In this document: positions 30,119 to 38,714 of the stretch, in pieces
Position numbering within the stretch: position 1 is the stretch's first letter
Layout of the letters: each line of letters starts with the position of its first letter
Origin: a virus
IMG/VR virus record: IMGVR_UViG_3300020477_000014
Span: 1 to 64,000 of that record
Length of the DNA stretch: 64,000 bases
Reading direction: 5' to 3' (one strand)
The notes under the pieces: generated by a model
Told to the model about the DNA's origin: nothing
Database searches by the model: none
The model's input: only the letters and a program-made list of their open reading frames with translations
Made by a program: the position numbers and the translations under genes

Positions 30119-30889
30119 TTGGCTCATATATCCTATTCTGAACTAAAAGACTGGGTGTTTTGTGCATTTTATCACAAGTTGACTCGTATCGACAAACTCA
30201 AAGGGTTTGTAGGCAACGAGTATACTGCTTTTGGTTCGGCCATGCACTCTGTGTGTGAAAAGAAACTGCTTAACGAAGAGGTTGACGAAGGTTTCTTCGT
30301 TGAAGAATTCCGTAAGAATATCGCTTCGATTGCAGATTTCGATCTTCCTGTTGATAAGGCACTTGAGTTCATAGAACAAGGAAAGAAGATAATCCCAGAA
30401 ATTCAAACGGCGTTAGATGATTACTTTGATGAATATGAAGTGCTAGAAGTCGAAATGCCTCTATATGAGCCGATCGAGGGAGAACAAGATTATAAGTTTA
30501 AAGGATTCATTGATGCAGTGGTAGCCACTCCCGATGGAAAGGTACACATTTTTGATTGGAAAACATGTTCGTGGGGATGGGATTCTAGGAAGAAAAGTGA
30601 CAAAATGACTACTTATCAACTGACTCTTTATAAGCACTTTTTTGTTACTAAAATGGGAATTGATCCTAAAGATGTGGAAACTCATTTTGCCCTTTTAAAG
30701 AGAACAGCAAAAAGCAAGAGAGTTGAGTTTTTTAGAGTTACAAGTGGTCCCACCAAAACAAACAATGCACTAAAAACTTTGAGTGCAGCACTATACAACA
30801 TTAAAAAGAAAAGATATATTAAAAATCGATTATCTTGTACAGCCGGATATGGATGCAAGTTTTTTAATACAGAACACTGTACCAGATAA
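30119..30889 (+). CDS. PD-(D/E)XK nuclease, Cas4/AddB-like with probable Fe-S cluster
   Basis: 256 residues from a TTG start (GGAGA upstream). The nuclease core is FKGFIDAVVATPDGKVHIFDWKTCSWG (G-x-x-D ... D-W-K-T, residues about 128-150) followed by MTTYQLTLYKHFF (the Q-x-x-x-Y motif). AFGSAMHSVCE is the leading H-containing helix. Four Cys are placed as in Cas4/AddB/Dna2-type Fe-S nucleases: C15 near the start and C240, C246, C254 at the end. No helicase domain or cas genes are nearby. Likely acts in phage recombination or DNA-end processing. Confidence 0.85.
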   Translation: MAHISYSELKDWVFCAFYHKLTRIDKLKGFVGNEYTAFGSAMHSVCEKKLLNEEVDEGFFVEEFRKNIASIADFDLPVDKALEFIEQGKKIIPEIQTALDDYFDEYEVLEVEMPLYEPIEGEQDYKFKGFIDAVVATPDGKVHIFDWKTCSWGWDSRKKSDKMTTYQLTLYKHFFVTKMGIDPKDVETHFALLKRTAKSKRVEFFRVTSGPTKTNNALKTLSAALYNIKKKRYIKNRLSCTAGYGCKFFNTEHCTR

Positions 30890-30908
30890 TTTTTATAAGG
30901 AAAAGAAA

Positions 30909-31904
30909 ATGAAACGTTTAGCAGAGTATATTTGGATTGATGGAGTATCGCCGACTCCATCTTTGAGAAGTAAAACCAAAACCTTGGGAGAATACCAGAA
31001 GTCTCCCATATGGGGGTTTGATGGCTCTAGTACTAATCAAGCCCCCGGACACAGTTCGGATTGTGTTCTTCGACCAGTATTCGAATGCGCAGACCCCATC
31101 CGCGGCTGGCCTAATATTATAGTGATGTGTGAGGTGCTGGATACAGATATGAACCCTCACCCTACGAACAACCGAGCTACATGCTCCGCTCTTTCTGCTA
31201 AGTTTAAAGAATTAGATCCATGGTTTGGGATTGAGCAAGAGTATACGTTGACAAAAAATGGCAAACCCCTTGGTTGGCCAAATAATGGTTTGGATCCGGC
31301 TCCCCAAGGTCCGTATTATTGTTCGGTCGGTGCGAAAAACACCTTTGGAAGAGAAATTGCCAACGAACACGCCAAGGCATGTGTGACTGCTGGATTGGAT
31401 ATTAGCGGAATTAATGCAGAAGTATGTCCCGGTCAATGGGAATTTCAAATTGGACCATGCGGCGGCACTGATGTTTCTGATCAACTTTGGATCGCGCGTT
31501 GGTTACTTGAAAGAATTGCCGAAGAGTATGGGGTCACAGTTAGTTATGAGCCGAAACCCGTCGCCGGCGATTGGAATGGAGCCGGCTGTCATACAAATTT
31601 TAGCACCAACACAATGCGAGAAAATTATGCCGCCGTCATTGCCGCATGTGAAGCGTTAGCCGCCAATCCACAAGAGCATATTAAAAACTATGGACACAAC
31701 ATTGAAGAGAGATTAACCGGTGATCACGAAACTTGTTCTTATACGGAATTTAGATATGGGGTTTCCGATCGGGGAGCCTCTATACGTATTCCGTGGCAAG
31801 TTGAGAAAGATCAGAAAGGCTATATAGAAGATCGCCGCCCTAATGCAAATTGTGATCCATATTTGGTGACGTCAATGCTAATGAATACAGTTTGTAACAA
31901 TTGA
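30909..31904 (+). CDS. glnII: type II glutamine synthetase (GSII)
   Basis: 331 residues from ATG 30909 with AAGGA upstream; an in-frame start inside the nuclease gene is rejected. Complete GSII features: WGFDGSSTNQAPGHSSDCVLRP, WFGIEQEYTL, the Glu of GINAEVCPGQWEFQIGP, NGAGCHTNFSTNTMR (ATP/ammonia site) and ERLTGDHETCSYTEFRYGVSDRGASIRIP. It makes glutamine from glutamate, ammonia and ATP. GSII is the eukaryotic/rhizobial type. It sits nine bases before the glycan genes, so it may feed an amidotransferase or aminotransferase step or simply nucleotide synthesis. Confidence 0.95.
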   Translation: MKRLAEYIWIDGVSPTPSLRSKTKTLGEYQKSPIWGFDGSSTNQAPGHSSDCVLRPVFECADPIRGWPNIIVMCEVLDTDMNPHPTNNRATCSALSAKFKELDPWFGIEQEYTLTKNGKPLGWPNNGLDPAPQGPYYCSVGAKNTFGREIANEHAKACVTAGLDISGINAEVCPGQWEFQIGPCGGTDVSDQLWIARWLLERIAEEYGVTVSYEPKPVAGDWNGAGCHTNFSTNTMRENYAAVIAACEALAANPQEHIKNYGHNIEERLTGDHETCSYTEFRYGVSDRGASIRIPWQVEKDQKGYIEDRRPNANCDPYLVTSMLMNTVCNN

Positions 31905-31912
31905 GGTAATAT

Positions 31913-33208
31913 ATGAAAAAATACAAAATTTTAACATTGTCTGACCACCCCCTATCTCCATCTGGGGTAGGTAGTCAGACGAAATATGTTATTGAGTCTC
32001 TCCTAAAAACAGGAAGATATAAATTTGTTTCTTTAGGGGGAGCAATCAAACATCCAGACTACCGCCCGATCATGGTGGAGGGTTATGGAGAAGATTGGGT
32101 GATTCACCCCATCGATGGATATGGCAACGAAGAGCAGATCCGTTCTGTGATTCAGCACGAGAGACCAGATGTTCTGTGGTTCATGACAGATCCTCGTTTC
32201 TATACTTGGTTGTGGGAAGTGGAAAATGAAGTGCGCCCCAATGTTCCAATGATGTATTATCATGTGTGGGATAATTTTCCCGCTCCACATTATAATGCTC
32301 GCTTTTACCGCTCCACCGATTCGGTGGTGTGTATCTCTAAGGTAACTCATGAAATTCTTAAAGAGGTCGCTCCCACCGTGGACTCTTGTTATTTGCCGCA
32401 TGCTGTAAACAACAATATATTTAGAAAATTTAAGAAAGTTGATGATAATTATGAAAAAATTGCTGGACTAAAGAACACTATCTTACACGAAGTGGCGCCA
32501 GACAAGACGCTGCACAACAAAGATAAGAAAATCTTTTTTTGGAATAATCGAAACGCAAGGCGCAAACAGTCTGGTACACTTATTTGGTGGTTTAAAGAGT
32601 GGCTTGACAAAGTGGGACACGACAAAGCTTGTTTAGTGATGCATACTGATGCTCGGGATCCTCATGGGCAAGATTTACCACACATCATCGAACAACTTGG
32701 TCTACAAAAGGGACAAGTAATACTTTCCACAGGCAAAGTTTCACCAGAGGAATTGGCAAATTTATATAATATGGCAGACTTTACTATTAATATTTCTGAT
32801 GCAGAAGGCTTCGGGCTAGCCACTTTAGAGTCTTTATCTTGTGGTACACCCATTATTGTTAACATGACTGGTGGCTTACAGGAACAAGTTACAGATGGAA
32901 AAAATTGGTTTGGGTTCGGAATCGAACCTTCATCGAAAGCCGTTATTGGTTCTCTAGACGTCCCTTATATTTATGAAGATAGGTTATCACAAAAGGATTT
33001 TGAAGTTACTTTAACTAAAGCTCTTAATCTGTCAACCAAAGCATATAATAAAATGTCGATCCAAGGGCGCGAACATGTAAGAAAAAATTATAATTTTGAT
33101 AATTTTGAGAAACAATGGGTCAGTCTCATCGATGAGTTTATAGAAAAGCATGGCTCTTGGGACAACAGAAAAAATTATCAACGATGGCACTTAATGGAGG
33201 TTGCGTGA
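31913..33208 (+). CDS. glycosyltransferase, GT4-like (GT-B fold)
   Basis: 431 residues, no signal or membrane segment. The C-terminal half carries the GT4 donor-site pattern: FFWNNRNARRKQSGTLIWWF, then YNMADFTINISDAEGFGLATLESLSCGTPIIV (E-x7-E, residues about 295-318). The N-terminal half (LSPSGVGSQTKYVIESLLK) is the usual acceptor domain with the Gly-rich loop. It transfers a sugar from a nucleotide donor to a glycan. First of three consecutive transferase genes; it overlaps the next by four bases. Confidence 0.87.
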   Translation: MKKYKILTLSDHPLSPSGVGSQTKYVIESLLKTGRYKFVSLGGAIKHPDYRPIMVEGYGEDWVIHPIDGYGNEEQIRSVIQHERPDVLWFMTDPRFYTWLWEVENEVRPNVPMMYYHVWDNFPAPHYNARFYRSTDSVVCISKVTHEILKEVAPTVDSCYLPHAVNNNIFRKFKKVDDNYEKIAGLKNTILHEVAPDKTLHNKDKKIFFWNNRNARRKQSGTLIWWFKEWLDKVGHDKACLVMHTDARDPHGQDLPHIIEQLGLQKGQVILSTGKVSPEELANLYNMADFTINISDAEGFGLATLESLSCGTPIIVNMTGGLQEQVTDGKNWFGFGIEPSSKAVIGSLDVPYIYEDRLSQKDFEVTLTKALNLSTKAYNKMSIQGREHVRKNYNFDNFEKQWVSLIDEFIEKHGSWDNRKNYQRWHLMEVA

Positions 33209-34458
33209 GAAAAAAAATACTAGTTAAGGGACCGGTCTTAACGCGTTCTGGATATGGAGAGCAATCAAGATTTTTATTGCGATCGTTGCGATCGCGAGAG
33301 GATCTCTTTGATATATACATACAACCAATCGATTGGGGCAAGACGTCTTGGTTGCCGGAATATGATGAAGAGCGCAATTGGATTGATTTTCGGATTAAGG
33401 AGACGATTGCCTATATTCAGTCTCAAAACCCTTTCGACATATCGGTTCAAGTCACCATCCCTAATGAATTTCAAGTTTTGGCTCCCATCAATATAGGATA
33501 TACGGCTGGAATAGAGACTAATAAGATTTCCCATGAATGGATTCAACATACTAATCAAATGGACAAGGTTATTGTTGTTTCTAATCATTCTAAAAAGATT
33601 TTCGAAACAACCACCTACGAGGCTACTCACAACCAAACCAATCAGCCTCTTGTTCTTAAGACTGAGAAACCAGTCGTGGCAGTTAATTATCCAGTAAAAC
33701 AGTATCAGTCTTTACCAGAGATAGAGTTGGATCTCAAGAATGATTTCAATTTTTTGTGTGTTGCTCAAATGGGCCCTCGAAAAAATATTTTCAATACTAT
33801 TCAGTGGTTTGTTCAAGAGTTTCATGATGACGAAGTAGGACTAGTTTTGAAGACAAATAAGGCACGAAATTGTCTTATAGATAGAGAATATATTTTCCAA
33901 GATCTCGTAGGGTTTTTAAATACAAAATTTCCCGATAGAAAATGTTCAGTTTATTTGTTGCATGGAGATATGACTGATGAGGAAATGCATTCTTTGTATA
34001 ATCATTCTAATATATCGGCTTTTGTATGCTTAAGTCATGGTGAGGGCTTCGGTCTCCCGTTTTTTGAAGCTGCTTATACAGGCATTCCTGTTGTTGCGCC
34101 GGGATATTCCGGACAAAATGATTTCTTGTTTGGTGAAACTGGAAAAGAAAATTTCTATAATGTTTCTTTTGATATGGCTCCAATTCCGGAAGAGGTGGTG
34201 TGGGATAAAATCTTAATTAAGGATTCTATGTGGGCAGTGCCCCGCGAACAAAGTGCAAAAGAAATGATGCGCCAATGTTATGAGGACGTCCAAAACAACA
34301 CTGGTATAGCTGCCAATAGCATACAATATTCAACAGAACTGCGTGAGCGATTTAATGCTGAGAAAATGTACGCTCAGATGGTTGATGCAATTGTGGATAA
34401 AGAGTCTGTAGAAAAAATGCAAGCTGACATTGATCAATTGTTGGAAGATTTATTATAA
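33205..34458 (+). CDS. glycosyltransferase, GT4-like
   Basis: 417 residues from GTG 33205 (GGAGG at 33196, GTGA overlap). N-terminal GPVLTRSGYGEQSRFLLRSL is the acceptor-domain Gly loop, also found in the preceding protein. The C-terminal ISAFVCLSHGEGFGLPFFEAAYTGIPVVAPGYSG has the E-x7-E donor motif. The two genes look like distant paralogues. The sugar is unknown. Confidence 0.87.
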   Translation: MRKKILVKGPVLTRSGYGEQSRFLLRSLRSREDLFDIYIQPIDWGKTSWLPEYDEERNWIDFRIKETIAYIQSQNPFDISVQVTIPNEFQVLAPINIGYTAGIETNKISHEWIQHTNQMDKVIVVSNHSKKIFETTTYEATHNQTNQPLVLKTEKPVVAVNYPVKQYQSLPEIELDLKNDFNFLCVAQMGPRKNIFNTIQWFVQEFHDDEVGLVLKTNKARNCLIDREYIFQDLVGFLNTKFPDRKCSVYLLHGDMTDEEMHSLYNHSNISAFVCLSHGEGFGLPFFEAAYTGIPVVAPGYSGQNDFLFGETGKENFYNVSFDMAPIPEEVVWDKILIKDSMWAVPREQSAKEMMRQCYEDVQNNTGIAANSIQYSTELRERFNAEKMYAQMVDAIVDKESVEKMQADIDQLLEDLL

Positions 34459-35316
34459 ATGTCTCAAGTTATATTTTTGTCCGATATGTTTGTGGAACAA
34501 TACGCCGGCGGAGCAGAGCTTACTAGTGAATCTATCATTAAGGCTGCTCCCGAAGGCATTATTATTAAGAAAATTCTTACTTCTACTTTGACGCAGAGGA
34601 TGATCGATCATCATAAAGAGTATTTGTGGGTAATTTGCAATTTTGCTGGCTTATCGGATGAGTTTAAAATATATTTTTGTAAGAATAAGATATCTTATAC
34701 TATTATTGAATATGATTATAAATTTTGTAAATATCGCTCCATGGAGAAACATGAGTATGCAGAGGGAAAAGCATGCGATTGTAATGAACTCCCGTTTGGT
34801 AAAATTAATAAAATATTTTATGGATATGCAAAACAGATTTGGTTTATGAGTGCCAAACAACAAAATATTTTTCACGATAAAGTACAGACTATTAAAGAAG
34901 AAAATACCAGCGTGTTGTCTTCTATTTTTGCCGATGGCGATTTGAGGTTTATTGACAACATTCGTCATAATGAAAAGAATTCTAAATATATTATTTTGCA
35001 ATCTCCTTCTTGGATCAAGGGAACAGGAGAGTGTGTAGAATATGCTAAATCTCATAATTTGGATTTTGATTTGGTCCATAATCTACCGTATCCCGAGTTG
35101 TTGATAAAACTCTCTCAATCCCGCGGACTTATATTTAGACCTTTAGGGGGAGACACATGCCCTCGAATTGTGATTGAGGCAAAGTTGCTGGGTTGCGAAT
35201 TGGTTTTAAATGGAAACGTGCAACACAAAGACGAAAAATGGTTCAATGCCAGCTATGAAGAGATGGTTGCCTATCTTAAAGGTCGTGCTAGTGTTTTTTG
35301 GAAGCATTATGAATAA
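34459..35316 (+). CDS. putative glycosyltransferase
   Basis: 285 residues. VIFLSDMFVEQYAGGAELTSESIIKA resembles the GT-B N-terminal GG(A/S)E loop, and SPSWIKGTGECVEYAKSHNLDF plus FRPLGGDTCPRIVIEAKLLGCELVLN resemble the donor half with a changed E-x7-E. A Cys-containing stretch (EGKACDCNELPFG) is unusual. It is shorter than its two neighbours, so part of the acceptor domain is reduced. It overlaps the next gene by eight bases. Confidence 0.65.
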   Translation: MSQVIFLSDMFVEQYAGGAELTSESIIKAAPEGIIIKKILTSTLTQRMIDHHKEYLWVICNFAGLSDEFKIYFCKNKISYTIIEYDYKFCKYRSMEKHEYAEGKACDCNELPFGKINKIFYGYAKQIWFMSAKQQNIFHDKVQTIKEENTSVLSSIFADGDLRFIDNIRHNEKNSKYIILQSPSWIKGTGECVEYAKSHNLDFDLVHNLPYPELLIKLSQSRGLIFRPLGGDTCPRIVIEAKLLGCELVLNGNVQHKDEKWFNASYEEMVAYLKGRASVFWKHYE

Positions 35317-35998
35317 GAAAACTATAATTTTAATGGGGAACGGTCCATCCCTGAAGGACGTAGACTTTTCGTTGTTAGATGGTTACGATACTTTTGGTCT
35401 CAATTCGGCATATCGCGCATATGAAAGAATGGACTGGTGGCCTACTTATCACGGCTGTTTTGATTATAGAGTTACAGATAATCATAGGAGCAAATTCGAG
35501 GACTTGATAACCAACAGTCCTATTAAGAAATGTTTCTATATTCGTGATTTTGGAACAAATGATGGGTTTCAATATGTAAACTTGCAACAATATGGTACAA
35601 CGCAAAAGTTCAATAATTCGCTAGCTGATTTTGATTCATTTCATGATAATGGAAATTCAGGCGCCAATGCTAGTTCAGCGGCTGTTTGCATGGGTTACAA
35701 TAGGATCATACTTTTGGGCGTAGATTGCAATTATGTAGAATTCGTCGACGGCTCCCAACGAGATGGTCCGGGGCTGAAAATGGAGAAAACGCCCGAACAT
35801 AATCCTAATTATTGGTTTGATGATTACCAGCAAAAGGGCGATGAATACAATATTCCTCGAGGGATGGATTTTCATATGCCTACCTGGAATGCGTTTGCTT
35901 ACAATGCTGCTCATAATAATATAGAAGTCATTAATTGCAGCCCCATTACCACCTTAAGGTGCTTTAAGAGAATGAACATAGAGGAAGCGCTAAGGTGA
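35309..35998 (+). CDS. NGPSLK-type transferase (DUF115/GT42-like)
   Basis: 229 residues from ATG 35309. The start KKTIILMGNGPSLKDVDFSLLDGYDTFGLN matches the nucleotide-binding loop of DUF115 proteins and of GT42 sialyltransferases (AGNGPSL). GNSGANASSAAVCMGYNRIILLGVDCNY is the second conserved block and HNPNYWFDDYQ the third. The same blocks form the C-terminal half of the protein at 38707, so the two are paralogues. It may transfer a CMP-activated sugar; a CMP-sugar synthetase lies at 41502. Confidence 0.7.
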   Translation: MNKKTIILMGNGPSLKDVDFSLLDGYDTFGLNSAYRAYERMDWWPTYHGCFDYRVTDNHRSKFEDLITNSPIKKCFYIRDFGTNDGFQYVNLQQYGTTQKFNNSLADFDSFHDNGNSGANASSAAVCMGYNRIILLGVDCNYVEFVDGSQRDGPGLKMEKTPEHNPNYWFDDYQQKGDEYNIPRGMDFHMPTWNAFAYNAAHNNIEVINCSPITTLRCFKRMNIEEALR

Positions 35999-36405
35999 TA
36001 AGGATTTATTCAAAAATAGAACCAGATTTATTATTACATGTGATCAATAGATTCTCTGAGATTGACGGTCGAACTGAAGTTATTCCGGCAGATAATTTTT
36101 TACAATGCGCTACACTGAAGATGGAGAAGGGTAAAACTTTTGCCCCTCATTATCATATAAAAAAGGAAAGAACCTATACCGAACAAATTGCACAAGAATC
36201 GTGGATTGTAGTAAGGGGTGCTGTCAAATGTATATTGTATGACATAGATCACACTATTGTAGCCACTCCGATATTGTATGCTGGAGATGCAAGCTACACA
36301 TTGCATGGAGGGCACACTTATGAGATTCTGGAACACGATACAATAGTTTATGAATATAAGACGGGACCCTATGAAGGGCAAAAGTTCGATAAGGTGTTGA
36401 TATGA
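35995..36405 (+). CDS. cupin-fold protein
   Basis: 136 residues from a GTG in the overlap with the previous gene. KMEKGKTFAPHYHIKKERTYTEQ and SWIVVRGAVKCILYD, then YTLHGGHTYEILEHDTIVYEYKTGPY, are the two cupin motifs with His ligands. Small cupins in glycan loci are often sugar epimerases/isomerases or sensors (WxcM-like). Reaction unassigned. Confidence 0.7.
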   Translation: MIRIYSKIEPDLLLHVINRFSEIDGRTEVIPADNFLQCATLKMEKGKTFAPHYHIKKERTYTEQIAQESWIVVRGAVKCILYDIDHTIVATPILYAGDASYTLHGGHTYEILEHDTIVYEYKTGPYEGQKFDKVLI

Positions 36406-36944
36406 TTAAAATAAATATGGGCTGTGGGTGGAGAAATTTTGGCAATGATTGGACCCATATCGATGCCGGCAACTATGATCATTTGAATTATAAAAGTATA
36501 ATAAACTTAAGTCAATTTCAAGACAATTCTGTTGGTTTAATTTACTCTTCTCATGTTATTGAATATTTTGATCGTACAGAAGTGATCCCTTTATTACAAG
36601 AGTGGAAAAGAATTTTGAACAAGGGTGGCACTCTAAGAATAGCAGTCCCTAATTTTGAAGCTATCGCTACTTTATATTCAAAAGGAAAAATTCCCCTTGA
36701 TAGAGTCTTGGGTCCACTTTACGGAAGAATGCAGATGTCTGATTGCACGATTTATCACAAAACAGTTTATGATTTCGTTTCTTTGAAAGAATTATTAGTG
36801 GAGCTTGGTTTTTCAAAAGTAAAAAAATATAATTGGCGGAAAACGGATCATGCCATATTTGACGATTATTCCCAAGCATATCTTCCCCACATGGATAAAG
36901 AAAATGGAACTTTAATAAGTTTAAATGTTGAGTGTGTTAAATGA
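36402..36944 (+). CDS. SAM-dependent methyltransferase
   Basis: 180 residues. KINMGCGWRNFGNDWTHIDAG is the SAM-binding motif I (G-C-G, then acidic D). IYSSHVIEYFDRTEVIPLLQEWKRILNKGGTLRIAVPNF is the typical post-motif helix and strand of class I methyltransferases acting on sugars or small molecules. It overlaps neighbours by four bases on both sides. Confidence 0.8.
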   Translation: MIKINMGCGWRNFGNDWTHIDAGNYDHLNYKSIINLSQFQDNSVGLIYSSHVIEYFDRTEVIPLLQEWKRILNKGGTLRIAVPNFEAIATLYSKGKIPLDRVLGPLYGRMQMSDCTIYHKTVYDFVSLKELLVELGFSKVKKYNWRKTDHAIFDDYSQAYLPHMDKENGTLISLNVECVK

Positions 36945-37534
36945 GTTTTGAGATAATTCAAAAATTTGAAAAAGAGATTGCTCGTTTTTATGGAGCCCCA
37001 TATGCTGTAGCTGTCGATTGTTGCACTCATGCAATCGAACTTTGCCTAAGACAGCAAAGCATAAAGCACTACACAGTTCCCAAAAGAACTTATATATCTG
37101 TTCCGTTTTTGGCTGATAAATTAGGCATAAACTTTGATTGGCGAAATGAGGAATGGCAAGATTATTATTACCTCGGAGGGACAAATATTATCGATGCTGC
37201 GGTTCTTTGGAGAGAGAATTCTTATATACCAAACACCTTTATGTGTGTTAGTTTTCAATATAGAAAACATTTATCTTTAGGAAGGGGAGGAATTATCTTG
37301 ACAGATAACAAAAAAGATGTTATATTATTAAAAAAGATGTCTTATGATGGTCGCTTGCCTGATGTTCCCTGGCGGGAACAGGACATTGACACAATGGGGT
37401 ATCACTATTACATGACACCGGAAACAGCAAATCTTGGTTTGCAAAAATTACCAAATGCCATAAAAACAAAACCAAAACAATGGATAGTGACAGATTGGCC
37501 AGATTTAACAAAAATGGAGATTTTTAAAAAATGA
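36941..37534 (+). CDS. short DegT/DnrJ-type PLP aminotransferase
   Basis: 197 residues, about half the usual 370. The N-terminal PLP domain is recognisable: PYAVAVDCCTHAIELCLR, YTVPKRTYISVPFLADKLG, and the Schiff-base region SFQYRKHLSLGRGGIILTD with K109 in place. The C-terminal small domain is mostly missing. It could still bind PLP and act as a sugar aminotransferase with a partner, or be a degraded copy. A full promoter lies inside its 3' part (37298). It overlaps both neighbours. Confidence 0.65.
   Translation: MSFEIIQKFEKEIARFYGAPYAVAVDCCTHAIELCLRQQSIKHYTVPKRTYISVPFLADKLGINFDWRNEEWQDYYYLGGTNIIDAAVLWRENSYIPNTFMCVSFQYRKHLSLGRGGIILTDNKKDVILLKKMSYDGRLPDVPWREQDIDTMGYHYYMTPETANLGLQKLPNAIKTKPKQWIVTDWPDLTKMEIFKK
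37298..37326 (+). promoter_or_regulatory. intragenic sigma70-type promoter
   Basis: TTGACA (37298-37303), 17-base spacer ending in TGT, TATATT (37321-37326), identical in form to the best intergenic promoters. It lies inside the short aminotransferase gene, 205 bases before the GDP-mannose dehydratase start, which it could drive separately. Confidence 0.55.
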
Positions 37535-38502
37535 AAAAAGCTTTAATTACCGGTATTGCCGGTCAAGACGGAAGCTATCTAACAGAACACTTGCTTTCCA
37601 TGGGATATGAAGTTCATGGTATAGTTCGACGGCATTCGGTGGCAGAGAATCAAAATTTTCGCTTACACCGATTAGGATCCGAACCTAATGTGTACACTTA
37701 TTATGGTGATTTGCTGGATTACCCTTCACTAGTTAGAATAATTTCGATAGTGAAGCCAGACGAGATTTATAATCTTGGTGCCATGAGTCACGTAAGGGTT
37801 AGTTTCGATATGCCTTCTTTTACAATTCAAACAAACGCCTTGGGTGTTTTAAACATGCTTGAAGTTTACAGAACTCTTTCCCCGGAAGCGAAATTCTATC
37901 AAGCTAGTTCTTCTGAGATGTTCGGAAACTCAGTTGATTCTGACGGTGTTCAGAGGCTTACTACTCCTATGAACCCAGTCAGCCCCTATGGGTGCGCTAA
38001 AGTTATGGGGTATAATTTAGTTAGACACTATCGACATGCTTACAAATTACATGCATGCAATGGAATTCTATTTAATCACGAATCCCCCCGACGAGGCTCT
38101 AACTTTGTGACCAATAAGGTTGTCAAAGGAGCCGTCTCTATCAAGAAGGGACTTCAAGACAAACTTGAGCTTGGCAATATGGACTCATCCCGGGATTGGG
38201 GTCATTCAAAAGATTATGTTAAGGCTATGCACATGATAATAAACCATGACACCCCCGAAGAATTTATTGTTGCAACCGGAGAAACACACTCAGTGAGAGA
38301 TTTGTGCGATGTGGTATTTTCTAAATTGGGAATGAACTATGCAGATTATATTGTTCAAAATCCGAAATATATGAGACCAGAAGAATTGAGATATCTAAAG
38401 GGAGACCCCTCGAAGGCTCATACAGTCTTGGGGTGGAAGCCAGAATATACTTTTGAAACAATGATAGAGGAAATGATCGAAAGATGGGAAAAAGAACTAT
38501 AA
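37531..38502 (+). CDS. gmd: GDP-mannose 4,6-dehydratase
   Basis: 323 residues, normal length. KALITGIAGQDGSYLTEHLLSMGYEVHGIVRRHS is the family's NADP-binding start (G-x-x-G-Q-D-G-S-Y). QASSSEMFGN, the catalytic Y-x-x-x-K in SPYGCAKVMGYN, LFNHESPRRG and SRDWGHSKDYV are all diagnostic. It turns GDP-mannose into GDP-4-keto-6-deoxymannose, the precursor of fucose, rhamnose, perosamine and related sugars. With phosphomannomutase at 24764 it gives the core of a 6-deoxyhexose route. Confidence 0.95.
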   Translation: MKKALITGIAGQDGSYLTEHLLSMGYEVHGIVRRHSVAENQNFRLHRLGSEPNVYTYYGDLLDYPSLVRIISIVKPDEIYNLGAMSHVRVSFDMPSFTIQTNALGVLNMLEVYRTLSPEAKFYQASSSEMFGNSVDSDGVQRLTTPMNPVSPYGCAKVMGYNLVRHYRHAYKLHACNGILFNHESPRRGSNFVTNKVVKGAVSIKKGLQDKLELGNMDSSRDWGHSKDYVKAMHMIINHDTPEEFIVATGETHSVRDLCDVVFSKLGMNYADYIVQNPKYMRPEELRYLKGDPSKAHTVLGWKPEYTFETMIEEMIERWEKEL

Positions 38503-38714
38503 AGAAATTCAACCGCGGCGACTTGGTGAAATGGTATGAGGTATACAATGATGTCTACATTACCAAAGATTATGGAACCGGAATCGTGATGGAGAGAATG
38601 GAACAAAATTACGGCTTCATCGATGGACCGGTTACTACCTACAGGGTATATAGATTAAAATATAGTGATATTGTTTTGTATGGGTCGGACTTAATAGAGG
38701 AAATAAATGAATAA
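38484..38714 (+). CDS. small SH3-like protein
   Basis: 76 residues: KKFNRGDLVKWYEVYNDVYITKDYGTGIVMERMEQN ... TYRVYRLKYSDIVLYGSDLIEEINE. A full GDLV/GIV/YRVYRL member of the small-barrel family, set inside the glycan operon with overlaps on both sides. This suggests that the family serves a general rather than a glycan-specific role. Confidence 0.65.
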   Translation: MGKRTIKKFNRGDLVKWYEVYNDVYITKDYGTGIVMERMEQNYGFIDGPVTTYRVYRLKYSDIVLYGSDLIEEINE

